The position numbers and the translations under genes are program-made. This document shows positions 32,618 to 41,831 of a stretch of 41,831 nucleotides of DNA, piece by piece. The stretch spans positions 1 to 41,831 of the forward strand of contig JAQXOR010000099.1 of NCBI GenBank assembly GCA_029099805.1, written 5' to 3'. Within the stretch, counting starts at the first letter, position 1. Each line of letters starts with the position of its first letter. Origin of the DNA: Lachnospiraceae bacterium (GTDB taxonomy: Bacteria; Bacillota; Clostridia; Lachnospirales; Lachnospiraceae). The notes beneath the pieces are model-generated. The model saw only the letters and a program-made list of their open reading frames with translations, was not told the origin of the DNA and ran no database searches.

Positions 32618-32652
32618 CTTCATTTTCCCGGCATATGTTCTACTATTCGTTA

Positions 32653-33663
32653 TTACTCCGGAAGATACTTCTTGGCATGTGCCTCCATCATAATGTAAAC
32701 GAAATCGCTTCCGTCAATCCGGACATAATAATTACCGCTTACGGTCTTATCACCAATCTCCGCCACCATAGTGCTCGGCTCTCTCGTAATATTTCCGGTC
32801 TCATCCATCACATATCCGAGATAATCTATCGTAACCGTGACATACGGGTCATCCAGACCATACTTTGCAAAATCAGTACAGTTATACTCCTGTATCGTTG
32901 ATGCCACAAAACGTACGCTGTCATAGAAAATCGGCGGATAGGAAAGAGAACCGTCCTCCTTCTCTTCCGGCACATAGGAAATGGTCTCTCCGTCACGCAC
33001 CTCGATGCGAATCTCCATCATCGACTCCGGCTCTGCACTAGGGAATGTCTCTCCCTGCACCAGCTTAATTTCCTTTGTTGTAAGCTGCGTATAGATATTA
33101 TTGGAGACTACAAACACATCTCCCGTATTCTCATATAACATGTAGTACCCGGAAGAATACGGTGCCTCATCTCCCAGCAAAAACCTATGCACGGTACCGT
33201 CGGTCAGCGTAAGCACGGCAGATAACTTTGTATCATCCAGACCATACTCCGCAAGTTCTGCAGCTTCCGCTGCAATCTTCATGGTTCCCGTCATATTACA
33301 GAAATTGCCGATAATCGTCTGCACCTTGTCATTATTCGTCGGGAAATCTTCTTCTCCCTGTCTGACCCAGCTTCCGTAATTCTCCTCTTTTGTCCAGACA
33401 AAATCATAGGATGCCTCGTCATTGGAAAATGCAATCTCTGCCACCTCAGTCATCTGAAATGTAGTTATCTCTACCGTTTCGGAGACTGCCTGCTTTTGAG
33501 CCTCTTTCTCCGCCTTCTCGGACTCTTTCCTTTCATTATGCTGCCTCAGCAGAAAGTAACCGCCTCCGAGTCCGGCAAGCAGTACACATAAAACCACAAC
33601 CGTGACCGTTCTTTTCCGTTTCAGGCGTTTCAGACGCCGTAATCTTTCTTCTCTCTCGTCCAT
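32653..33663 (-). CDS. DUF4340 domain protein of a gliding-type ABC system
   Basis: A 336-aa protein. A highly basic start (residues 6-18, RLRRLKRLKRKRT) is followed by one membrane helix (about 20-38), a charged coiled segment, and an outside domain of two DUF4340-like repeats. These carry WVRQGEEDFPTNNDKVQTIIGNF near 95 and FAKYGLDDPYVTVTIDYLG near 265. DUF4340 proteins are commonly encoded with GldG-like ABC transporter parts. The gene lies 13 bp after the GldG-like gene and is last in that operon. The transported substrate is unknown. Confidence 0.87.
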   Translation of the reverse strand: MDEREERLRRLKRLKRKRTVTVVVLCVLLAGLGGGYFLLRQHNERKESEKAEKEAQKQAVSETVEITTFQMTEVAEIAFSNDEASYDFVWTKEENYGSWVRQGEEDFPTNNDKVQTIIGNFCNMTGTMKIAAEAAELAEYGLDDTKLSAVLTLTDGTVHRFLLGDEAPYSSGYYMLYENTGDVFVVSNNIYTQLTTKEIKLVQGETFPSAEPESMMEIRIEVRDGETISYVPEEKEDGSLSYPPIFYDSVRFVASTIQEYNCTDFAKYGLDDPYVTVTIDYLGYVMDETGNITREPSTMVAEIGDKTVSGNYYVRIDGSDFVYIMMEAHAKKYLPE

Positions 33664-33676
33664 ATGCTCCTCCCGA

Positions 33677-35161
33677 CTAACGATTCCTTCTGCGAAGCAT
33701 TACAAAAATGCCGGATAAAATCAGCACTACCGGAATCACGATTACAAATACAATGGCAATTGCATTTGCCTGAGCAGCCGTAATCGTTAACAGTTCCTCC
33801 GAATCAAAGGAAATGGTACGGACAGGCGAAACAGTCTCTGTCTCTGTCAGATAATTAATACTATTGGTTAACAGCGCAGCATTTGCGTAATTGCTGATCA
33901 TCAGATAGGAATCCATAAAAATATATCCGCCGGAAAGCACCACCGCCTCTGATTTCGTATCTGTATTTTTTAAATAATAACCGGTTCTGAACGGACCAGC
34001 CGGGTCATCCTTTTCCTTTGATATTGTTGCAATCTGACCGTTTTCAACCTTCTTTGAATATGCCGAATCCGAAGTGGAAAACAACGGGGAAACAGTAATT
34101 TCATGCTCTCCGTCCGTAACCGTCTTTAACGCAAATGCATTCCTCATCGGTAAATAGGTATAGCCTGCAAGAGTATCTGTAATACCGTTGCCTCTCTCGA
34201 TTACCGGATACAGCTCAAGCTGCGATGCCGGATTATGGTATGCGGCATTTCCCTCAATGATAACACGATTCTCCAGCTGTACACCGCAATATGCAAGTAA
34301 ACGGTCATAATTGGACAGATTCTCCTGCTTCCCTGCGAGAATCAGGAAGTCACCGCCCGCATCCGCATATGCCTTAAGCAGTTCCAGCTCAGTCTCTGTA
34401 TAATCATTATTCGGAACAGCAATAAAGAGAATGTCACAGTCCTCCGGAATCTTTCCTGTCGTCATGGTTTCCAGCGTATTATACTCTATATTTGCCTTCC
34501 GCAATAAGGTCTGGGCTTCCGTTCCTAGCTCCCACTCTCCATGACCGGTCACTGCATACAGATTGGTCTGCTGTCCACTGGTTACATAGCGGATTGCCGA
34601 GTTAATCTGTCCTTCAATATCCAGTCCCACTACCTGTGTTTTATACTGGAACGTATACTGGTCCATCGTCAGCTCTGTCAACACCATGTCCTCGCTGGAA
34701 ATATATCTGCTGCGATTGGTCGTCTCATTCACTACAATGATACTATACTGAATTACGGTTCTGTCCGTATATTTCTCCGCAAACTTCGGATTAAGCAGCA
34801 AGTCTACCGTCTGAAAGGTAATCTTGTCACTGGCGTTTTCATACAGCTCCATATACATGGCAAAAGAAGGATCCAACCATGTAAGCGTCTCGCCCTCTTT
34901 CGTCAGGTAATAAAACGTAAGCTCATCTTCCAGTCCCGAAAGCAATTCCTTTGTATCCGCCGTCAGCGACTTTTCGCCGGTTGCCGTTAAATCCTTTTGT
35001 ACCCCGGAAGCGGAGGCAATCAGATTTACAATCACTACCGCTACGATTACCAGAATGCTGGTTAAGGTTGCATATACCCCGGAACGAAAGCCTTTCCGGT
35101 GAAAGGAGGTTCCGATTTTTCCAAAAACGGACAGTGTGCCCTTGTTATCTTGTTTTTCCAT
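33677..35161 (-). CDS. GldG-like ABC transporter auxiliary protein
   Basis: A 494-aa protein with one N-terminal membrane helix (about 28-50), a large outside region, and a C-terminal helix (about 466-488) followed by a basic tail RRRNR. The outside part resembles the GldG/ABC_transp_aux family (RYVTSGQQTNLYAVTGHGEWELG, then DILFIAVPNNDYTETELELLKAYADAGGDFLILAG). That family has an IFT52-like fold and is paired with an ABC-2 ATPase and permease. It is encoded 13 bp after the permease gene. Gliding function itself is not expected in a Clostridium relative; secretion or cell-surface function is more likely. Confidence 0.88.
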   Translation of the reverse strand: MEKQDNKGTLSVFGKIGTSFHRKGFRSGVYATLTSILVIVAVVIVNLIASASGVQKDLTATGEKSLTADTKELLSGLEDELTFYYLTKEGETLTWLDPSFAMYMELYENASDKITFQTVDLLLNPKFAEKYTDRTVIQYSIIVVNETTNRSRYISSEDMVLTELTMDQYTFQYKTQVVGLDIEGQINSAIRYVTSGQQTNLYAVTGHGEWELGTEAQTLLRKANIEYNTLETMTTGKIPEDCDILFIAVPNNDYTETELELLKAYADAGGDFLILAGKQENLSNYDRLLAYCGVQLENRVIIEGNAAYHNPASQLELYPVIERGNGITDTLAGYTYLPMRNAFALKTVTDGEHEITVSPLFSTSDSAYSKKVENGQIATISKEKDDPAGPFRTGYYLKNTDTKSEAVVLSGGYIFMDSYLMISNYANAALLTNSINYLTETETVSPVRTISFDSEELLTITAAQANAIAIVFVIVIPVVLILSGIFVMLRRRNR

Positions 35162-35174
35162 CCTCTTCTCCTCC

Positions 35175-36038
35175 TTAACTGTATCGTCTCTTCCGTATGT
35201 TCTGATACGTCAGGAAACAAAAAACAAAAGCAATGCTCAGATAATAAACCGGCATCCGTAATTCCAAAACACCGGAAACTGTCACATCATATACCGACAT
35301 AATGGAAAGTGCTCCAAGCACCTTGCTTACAGTCCCTTCCAACATGGTTCCGTTTAACAGATACAATGCCGTCAGAGCACATTCACCGAGTGCAAAAACC
35401 ACGAAAGCAACCGTGGAATTTTTAAGGGCACGCCATACCCAGACCGCAATCAGTGCCCAGAGCACAGAATACGTAATCCATGCTGCCTTTGCCGTCGCCG
35501 GAATCAGATTTGCGATACCATCAGCCAGACAAGTTAACAGTACAACAATAAATGTCATAACTGCGGCAAATGCCTGAGATTCCGATAAACAGGAAATAAA
35601 CAAACCAATGGCAAGGTATGCGCAGCCTACTAAAAAGAAGCCTAAAATAGAGGCATAGGACATTGCAAAATTCACCACACCAAACCGTGCAAACAGCAGC
35701 GGATAAACACTCACAAGCACCATTGCAATACCAATTAATGTAACAAGTGCCAGGTACTTTCCGAAGACAATCTTCCAAATTGAAATCGGTGCGGTTAACA
35801 GCAGCTGGTCCGTCTTCTGACGCTTTTCTTCTGCCAGAATACGCATGGTTACCATCGGTACCAGCAGGCAGAAAATCAGGTTAATACTGGATAACGCATA
35901 TCCGATATACGTATATCCTTTCATAAAATTGTAAAGATAGATATAAATTCCTAAAAATGCAAGGAAAAACGCGAGGAACAACCATCCGATTACAGAATTA
36001 AAATATGCGCGCAATTCCTTCTTATAAATCGCTAACAT
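35175..36038 (-). CDS. ABC-2 type permease (GldF-like)
   Basis: A 287-aa membrane protein with about six to seven helices. It begins MLAIYKKELRAYFNSVIGWLF, the typical start of ABC-2 permeases of the GldF/NosY group. The family signature region is MVTMRILAEEKRQKTDQLLLTAPIS (about 80-105). It overlaps the end of the ATPase gene by 7 bp, so the two are translationally coupled. With the ATPase it should form the transmembrane core of the exporter. Confidence 0.92.
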   Translation of the reverse strand: MLAIYKKELRAYFNSVIGWLFLAFFLAFLGIYIYLYNFMKGYTYIGYALSSINLIFCLLVPMVTMRILAEEKRQKTDQLLLTAPISIWKIVFGKYLALVTLIGIAMVLVSVYPLLFARFGVVNFAMSYASILGFFLVGCAYLAIGLFISCLSESQAFAAVMTFIVVLLTCLADGIANLIPATAKAAWITYSVLWALIAVWVWRALKNSTVAFVVFALGECALTALYLLNGTMLEGTVSKVLGALSIMSVYDVTVSGVLELRMPVYYLSIAFVFCFLTYQNIRKRRYS

Positions 36039-37096
36039 TTCCCTGCTTCCTCCTTTTGCTCCTGCTCCCTCTCATCGCCGGACATTTTCTCTGCGGCTTC
36101 GTCGGATGACTCACCGGTCTCTTGCGTTTCCACCGCCAAAACCTCCTCATCCTCTGTCAAATCCGCCTGATTCTCCGCTGTTGCTTCCAGGAAGATATCT
36201 TCGAGTGTCTTGGTGTTACGAACAAGCTTTACAATCGGAAGCTCTGCCTTTGCAAAAGCAAAAAACAGCGTCTTACGAATATCCTCCGTGCTCTTTAAGC
36301 GCACCGCATAACTATTTTCCCGGTCTCCTGCAAGCTCCTCGATATCGGAAATTCCGTCAACTGACTGAAGCACCTCCATAACCTGTTCTTTGGTTCCAAG
36401 CACCTCCAGCTCCAGATTTTCTCCCTGATTTGCCTGTCTCTGCAGTTCCTCCGGCGTTCCGGACAATACCAGCTTCCCGTGACTGATAATCAGAATATGG
36501 TCACAGACCGCACTGATTTCCTGCATAATGTGGGAACTCAGCACAACCGTATGCTCTTTTGCAAGACTCTTCATCAATTCACGAATCTCAATAATCTGCT
36601 TCGGGTCAAGGCCTACCGTCGGCTCATCCAGAATAATGACCTCGGGATTTCCGACCAAAGCCTGGGCAATCCCGACACGCTGGCGGTATCCTTTGGACAG
36701 ATGCTGAATCAGCCGTCCGCGCATTCCCTCTAACTGTGTGACCGCAATTACGCGGTTCACCTCATTCTCCCGCTCCTTACGCGGTACTTTCTTTAACTCT
36801 GTTACAAACTGCAGATACTCCGTCACCGTCATATCCGGATAAACCGGAGGCTGCTCCGGCAAATACCCAATACTCTTTTTGGCCAGCTCCGGTTCCTCCA
36901 GCATATCATACCCATTCACTATAATCGTTCCCTCTGTCGCGGATATGTAACCGGTTAACATATTCATTGTAGTAGACTTTCCCGCACCGTTCGGTCCCAG
37001 AAAGCCCAGAATCTGTCCCTTTTCAACTGTGAAATTCAAGTGATCCACGGCAACATGGTTCCCGTATTCCTTCACCAGTCCAATGGCTTCAATCAC
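36032..37096 (-). CDS. ABC transporter ATP-binding protein (GldA-like)
   Basis: With GTG at 37096 as start this is a 354-aa ATPase. GTG is chosen because AGGAGG lies 8 nt upstream, whereas upstream in-frame ATGs lack a ribosome site. Walker A is GPNGAGKST (residues 34-42), the signature LSKGYRQRVGIAQAL (near 135), Walker B VIILDEPTVGLD, and the H loop VVLSSHIM. About 50 C-terminal residues are very acidic (DLTEDEEVLAVETQ, ending KEEAGKC), beyond the usual DUF4162-like regulatory domain. It is first in the gliding-type exporter operon and overlaps the permease gene. Confidence 0.92.
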   Translation of the reverse strand: MIEAIGLVKEYGNHVAVDHLNFTVEKGQILGFLGPNGAGKSTTMNMLTGYISATEGTIIVNGYDMLEEPELAKKSIGYLPEQPPVYPDMTVTEYLQFVTELKKVPRKERENEVNRVIAVTQLEGMRGRLIQHLSKGYRQRVGIAQALVGNPEVIILDEPTVGLDPKQIIEIRELMKSLAKEHTVVLSSHIMQEISAVCDHILIISHGKLVLSGTPEELQRQANQGENLELEVLGTKEQVMEVLQSVDGISDIEELAGDRENSYAVRLKSTEDIRKTLFFAFAKAELPIVKLVRNTKTLEDIFLEATAENQADLTEDEEVLAVETQETGESSDEAAEKMSGDEREQEQKEEAGKC

Positions 37097-37103
37097 CTTT
37101 TTT

Positions 37104-37112
37104 CCCTCCTTT
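37104..37112 (-). promoter_or_regulatory. Ribosome site that fixes the GTG start of the GldA-like ATPase
   Basis: AGGAGG on the minus strand lies 8 nt before GTG at 37096. This shortens the longest open frame (starting 37156) by 20 residues, removing a start rich in Lys/Arg/Cys that does not match ABC ATPases. Confidence 0.8.
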
Positions 37113-37183
37113 TTTTGCTTCCCTTCTACCATACCACATCTTATTCTACAATGCAACCATGAAGAGTTTTTGGTGGCTTTGTG

Positions 37184-37247
37184 AAAAAAATGTGAAAACA
37201 GGCGATGACCTCCGTTTTCTTCGCAGTCCCGGAAACCATCGCCTGTT
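37184..37247 (-). terminator. Intrinsic terminator after guaB
   Basis: This lies upstream of the ATPase gene and about 30 bp after the guaB stop. On the minus strand AACAGGCGATG (37247-37237) pairs with CATCGCCTGTT (37207-37197), an 11-bp stem with a long loop. TTCACA and a run of seven T (37190-37184) follow. Confidence 0.75.
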
Positions 37248-37275
37248 CAAAATACTTATTGTTTCTCTCTTCCTC

Positions 37276-38833
<1,558 letters not shown>

Positions 38834-38961
38834 GCCATAAATACAGAAAGTCTGCAGAAAATGTAACCGTTCAGCCTTTTCGTGTGTAATCGTTGTGATG
38901 ACGGCCACAGCTTATCCTGCAAAAGGAAGACTGGCTGTTACAAAAAATGGCGAAAACAGAC

Positions 38962-39020
38962 GATAAAAGCGGACCATGTACAAAACAGAAATTCTTTTAT
39001 CTGCTCTGTGTCATGGTCCG
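38962..39020 (-). terminator. Probable terminator of the TrpXYZ-like ABC operon
   Basis: On the minus strand a 9-bp stem CGGACCATG/CATGGTCCG (39020-39012 and 38978-38970) with a 33-nt loop, then CTTTTATC. The stem is good but the T run short. It starts 7 bp after the ATPase stop codon. Confidence 0.6.
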
Positions 39021-39026
39021 ACTGCT

Positions 39027-39824
39027 TTACTTATTCAATAATGCACGGTCATTTGCAAATTCCGCTCCGCTTGCCTTTGTAAAAGCCTCTAACAATTCTT
39101 CTACCGTAAGCTTTTTCTTTTCCTCACCCCGGATATCAAGAATCACCTGTCCTTCATGCATCATAATCAGACGATTGCCGTGTGCGATTGCATCCTTCAT
39201 ATTGTGAGTAACCATCATGGCAGTAAGCTTGCCTTCTTCGATAAACTGGTCAGAGAGCTTCAGTACCGTTGCAGCGGTCTTAGGGTCCAAAGCCGCCGTA
39301 TGTTCATCTAACAGCAACAGCTTAGGCTTCTTCATGACTGCCATTAAAAGAGTAAGTGCCTGCCGCTGCCCTCCGGATAATAAACCGACCTTTGTGGAAA
39401 GGCGGTTTTCCAGACCGAGTCCAAGCGGCTTTAACATTTCGCGGAATTCCTCTCTTTCCTTTTTGGAAATTGCCCAGCGAAGGGTGCGGTGCTGTCCCCG
39501 TCTTGCCGCCAGAGCAAGATTTTCCTCAATCCACATATCCGCGGCTGTCCCCATCATCGGGTCCTGAAATACCCGTCCGAGGTATTTCGCTCTCTTATGC
39601 TCCGACAAATCCGTTACATCGATTCCATCTAAAAGAATCCGCCCGGCATCTGCCGTATGTACACCCGCAACCATATTTAAAAGCGTGGACTTTCCGGCGC
39701 CGTTACCGCCGATTACCGTAACAAAATCGCCGTCATCAAGCGTCAGATTCACTCCGTTTAACGCCTTCTTTTCATTGATTGTGCCCGGATGAAAGGTCTT
39801 GTAAACATCCTTAATTTCTAGCAT
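39027..39824 (-). CDS. ABC transporter ATP-binding protein (TrpZ-like)
   Basis: A 265-aa ATPase. Walker A is GGNGAGKST (near residue 39), the Q loop RVFQDPMMG, the signature LLSGGQRQALTLLMAV (near 150), Walker B LLLLDEHTAALD and the H loop MMVTHNM. It drives the importer formed with the overlapping permease gene (14-bp overlap) and the lipoprotein gene upstream. A histidine follows the catalytic glutamate in place of the more usual proline (DEHTAALD). This form is known among importer ATPases of this group. It is the last gene of the operon. Confidence 0.93.
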   Translation of the reverse strand: MLEIKDVYKTFHPGTINEKKALNGVNLTLDDGDFVTVIGGNGAGKSTLLNMVAGVHTADAGRILLDGIDVTDLSEHKRAKYLGRVFQDPMMGTAADMWIEENLALAARRGQHRTLRWAISKKEREEFREMLKPLGLGLENRLSTKVGLLSGGQRQALTLLMAVMKKPKLLLLDEHTAALDPKTAATVLKLSDQFIEEGKLTAMMVTHNMKDAIAHGNRLIMMHEGQVILDIRGEEKKKLTVEELLEAFTKASGAEFANDRALLNK

Positions 39825-40725
39825 CTTTCGCAGCCCCCTTTCTGGAAAGGTTCTTCTGCTGCAATTGTTTCTTCCAGTACGGAATTCCTAAGAATACCGA
39901 TACTACCAATGCCGAGAACAGCTTCATATCATTTGCATTCAGACCAAGACTTAATACAAGTGCAATTGCCACATAATATATCACGCCGCCGAATACTACG
40001 CCTAACAGACGCAGGGCAAAGTTTTTGAAAATCTTTCCAAACACTACTTCCCCGATAATCACCGCCGCAAGACCGATAACAATCGCGCCGCGTCCCATAT
40101 TGATATCCGCAAAGCCCTGATACTGGGTAAGCAAAGAACCGGAAAGTGCCACTAATCCATTGGAAAGAATCAGACCGAGTATCTTGTTGCGCTCGGTGTT
40201 GATTCCGTTTGCCCGCGCCATCGCCTGATTACAGCCGGTAGCGCGTAAGGAGTGCCCAAGCTCCGTTCCGAAGAACCAGTATAGCAATACGATTATGACA
40301 AGCGCAAAAATTCCTGCAACCATAATTGACTTCGGTATCTTGCGTAACGACAACAGCACATTATACTTCATAACCGACAACGGCATATTTGCCATTCCGC
40401 TCATAATCCGCAGATTAACGGAATATAACGCAAGCTGGGTCAATATTCCCGCCAAAATGGCCGGAATGCCGAATTTCGTATGAAATATTCCGGTTATCAG
40501 TCCCGCCACACATCCGGCAAGAAATGCAAGCAGCATGGAAAGTGCAATATTCATTCCGCTTGTCATACACACTACCATAACCGCCCCTCCCGTGCCGAAG
40601 GAGCCGTCTACCGTCAAATCAGCAACATCCAATATTTTATAAGTAATATATACTCCTATTGCGATAAGTCCCCAGATAATTCCCTGGGCTACTGCCCCCG
40701 GAAGGGATAATATAAATGCGACCAT
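39811..40725 (-). CDS. ABC transporter permease (TrpY/LivH-like)
   Basis: A 304-aa membrane protein with eight to nine helices, of the branched-chain/sugar permease group (BPD_transp_2). Conserved features are DLTVDGSFGTGGAV (about 35-48), GHSLRATGCNQAMARANGIN (about 175, the family EAA-like contact region) and GRGAIVIGLAAVIIGEVVFG. This architecture with a 321-aa lipoprotein of the ABC_sub_bind family corresponds to TrpXYZ-type importers. AAAGGA precedes the ATG. Confidence 0.92.
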   Translation of the reverse strand: MVAFILSLPGAVAQGIIWGLIAIGVYITYKILDVADLTVDGSFGTGGAVMVVCMTSGMNIALSMLLAFLAGCVAGLITGIFHTKFGIPAILAGILTQLALYSVNLRIMSGMANMPLSVMKYNVLLSLRKIPKSIMVAGIFALVIIVLLYWFFGTELGHSLRATGCNQAMARANGINTERNKILGLILSNGLVALSGSLLTQYQGFADINMGRGAIVIGLAAVIIGEVVFGKIFKNFALRLLGVVFGGVIYYVAIALVLSLGLNANDMKLFSALVVSVFLGIPYWKKQLQQKNLSRKGAAKDARN

Positions 40726-40774
40726 TCTTTTTTCCTTTCAAAGGTATATAACCATGTTTGCCTAATCGGCAATA

Positions 40775-41740
40775 TTATTCGACCTCAATTGCCTCATAAC
40801 TGTCAGGAACAGAAATTTCTAACTTCTGGCAACGCTCTGCAATATATTGCTTCGTAAGCTCCTTTGCATAACCGATTTCCATCTCTGCCGGCTTTGCTCC
40901 GTTTACAAGAATCTCGTAAGCCTGCTCACCTGCTGCATAACCGATGCTGTAATAATCAATGGAAAGCGTTGCCACGCCGCAGCCCTTGCAGATTCCTGCT
41001 TCACCCGCAACAATCGGAACACCTGCCGGACCTGCCACACCGTCTACAATACCGGTGCTGGATGCCATCATATTATCGGTCGGAATATAGAGCACATCGC
41101 ATGCGGCACATGCTGCGGAAGTAACCATCGCAACATCATTGGAGTCTGCACAGGTAAATTCCTCGGAAGCAATTCCGAGTGCGGTCAGGTACTCAGCTAT
41201 ATTAACAGCCTGATACTTGGAGTTTGCTTCTGCGGAACAGTACAAAATACCGACCTTCTTTACCTCCGGGAACAATTCCTTAATCATGGCAGCCTGCTCA
41301 TCAAGCGGGGCAAGGTCGCAGGTACCGGTTACATTTACGCCGGTCTTTCCGGTCCAGTTGTCAATATCCAGTGCAGTCGCATAATCCGTAATGGAAGTAG
41401 CGACAATCGGAATGTCAGCGGTTGCTGCAAAAGCGGCCTGTAAAGAAGCAGTCGCATTTGCCATAATCAAATCTGACTTATCTGCAACAAACTGATTTAC
41501 AATCGTACTACAAGTCGCAGGGTCACCGGCAGCATTCTTTAAATCAAACTCTACTCTGTCTCCCAGCTTTTCCGTTAATGCATCCTGAAAGCCCTTGGTA
41601 GCGGCATCCAAAGCGGCATGCTGTACCAGCTGACAGATTCCGACCTTGTAAACATCAGGCTCTTTTTTCCCACATCCGGCAAATCCGGCCATCACCGTAA
41701 CACATGCGAGTGTCATTGCAACTATTTTTCTTAACTTCAT
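40775..41740 (-). CDS. ABC transporter substrate-binding lipoprotein (TrpX-like)
   Basis: A 321-aa lipoprotein. The signal peptide ends in AGFAGC, with Cys23 as the likely lipidation site. The mature part is a two-lobe periplasmic-binding fold of the ABC_sub_bind family (VYKVGICQLVQHAALDAATKG, then AAGDPATCSTIVNQFVADKSD, then KVGILYCSAEANSKYQ). Family members bind tryptophan, tyrosine or other small molecules, and the specificity cannot be read here. It is unusually rich in cysteine for a secreted protein (about eight after Cys23, including KGCGV and AACAACD). AAGGAGG precedes the ATG. It is first in the operon; its promoter lies at the window edge. Confidence 0.92.
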   Translation of the reverse strand: MKLRKIVAMTLACVTVMAGFAGCGKKEPDVYKVGICQLVQHAALDAATKGFQDALTEKLGDRVEFDLKNAAGDPATCSTIVNQFVADKSDLIMANATASLQAAFAATADIPIVATSITDYATALDIDNWTGKTGVNVTGTCDLAPLDEQAAMIKELFPEVKKVGILYCSAEANSKYQAVNIAEYLTALGIASEEFTCADSNDVAMVTSAACAACDVLYIPTDNMMASSTGIVDGVAGPAGVPIVAGEAGICKGCGVATLSIDYYSIGYAAGEQAYEILVNGAKPAEMEIGYAKELTKQYIAERCQKLEISVPDSYEAIEVE

Positions 41741-41763
41741 CTTTTTGTACCTCCTTAAAGGGC

Positions 41764-41787
41764 GGAGACTTTATCCCGGCTCCGCGC
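41764..41787 (-). other. Hairpin in the leader of the ABC importer operon
   Basis: In the minus-strand transcript GCGGAG/CTCCGC form a 6-bp stem with a 12-nt loop. It is followed by CCTTTAAGG, which overlaps the start of the AAGGAGG ribosome site and could pair with it. A translational control element is possible; the leader is too short for a T-box. Confidence 0.35.
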
Positions 41788-41806
41788 TATTGCTATATTG
41801 CTTTAA

Positions 41807-41815
41807 ACTATAGCA
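41807..41815 (-). promoter_or_regulatory. Extended -10 promoter of the ABC importer operon
   Basis: On the minus strand TG-C-TATAGT (-10 box at 41812-41807), 67 bp before the lipoprotein start codon. The -35 region falls beyond the end of the window. Confidence 0.45.
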
Positions 41816-41831
41816 CTTTAAATGATTGAAG

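Noticed and set aside
41741-41831. T-box leader before the TrpX-like gene
   Set aside because: No AGGGTGGNACCGCG-type sequence and too short a leader between the -10 box and the start codon.

Overview
The window looks like chromosomal DNA of a Lachnospiraceae-type Firmicute (Clostridia). The evidence is its moderate GC content, strong AGGAGG ribosome sites, a fused SecDF, a Lachnospiraceae-style operon of DUF-type proteins, an AraC-controlled xylan cluster, and tRNA genes that mostly do not encode CCA. No rRNA, CRISPR array, prophage or intact transposase was seen. Most genes are on the minus strand.

Layout. (1) 71-618: five minus-strand tRNAs (Pro, Gly, Arg, His, Gln in transcription order) behind a perfect consensus promoter. 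(2) 764-10959: a long minus-strand operon. It starts with a membrane-anchored protein (10959) and continues with a 1193-aa solenoid protein, a degenerate Hsp70/actin-fold protein, a small TPR protein, a coiled-coil membrane protein, a cell-wall amidase, RdgB and a YfcE-type phosphodiesterase. The first five are functionally uncharacterised as far as I know, and they are the best candidate here for an undescribed system. (3) 11117-14329: a truncated KdpD-like kinase, a KdpE-like regulator and pyruvate kinase in one operon, behind a long leader with repeats able to form alternative pairings. (4) 14699-17841: a membrane-anchored protein of unknown function and SecDF. (5) 18037-18897: DegV on the plus strand, followed by a 317-bp nearly palindromic element. 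(6) 19270-25070: a xylan module, with lipoprotein GH10 xylanase, SGNH esterase and GH39 beta-xylosidase on the minus strand and a divergent AraC regulator. (7) 25151-25323: tRNA-Val and tRNA-Met on the plus strand. (8) 25441-31700: HD-GYP protein, hexapeptide-repeat protein, topoisomerase III and an arylsulfotransferase-fold protein lacking the expected catalytic histidines. (9) 31865-32503: a LUD-domain protein on the plus strand. (10) 32653-37096: a gliding-type ABC exporter operon (ATPase, permease, GldG-like, DUF4340). (11) 37276-38733: IMP dehydrogenase. (12) 39027-41740: a TrpXYZ-like ABC importer (ATPase, permease, lipoprotein).

How the genes fit together. The xylan cluster is a coherent pathway: surface endoxylanase, then intracellular deacetylation and xyloside hydrolysis, under an AraC sensor. 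The kinase/regulator/pyruvate kinase operon may link a Kdp-like signal to a K+-dependent type of pyruvate kinase. The 1886-10959 gene set combines a nucleotide-binding-like fold, solenoids, two membrane proteins and a peptidoglycan amidase, which suggests a machine at the cell envelope. That last statement is inference. All calls come from reading the sequence; no database search was run.
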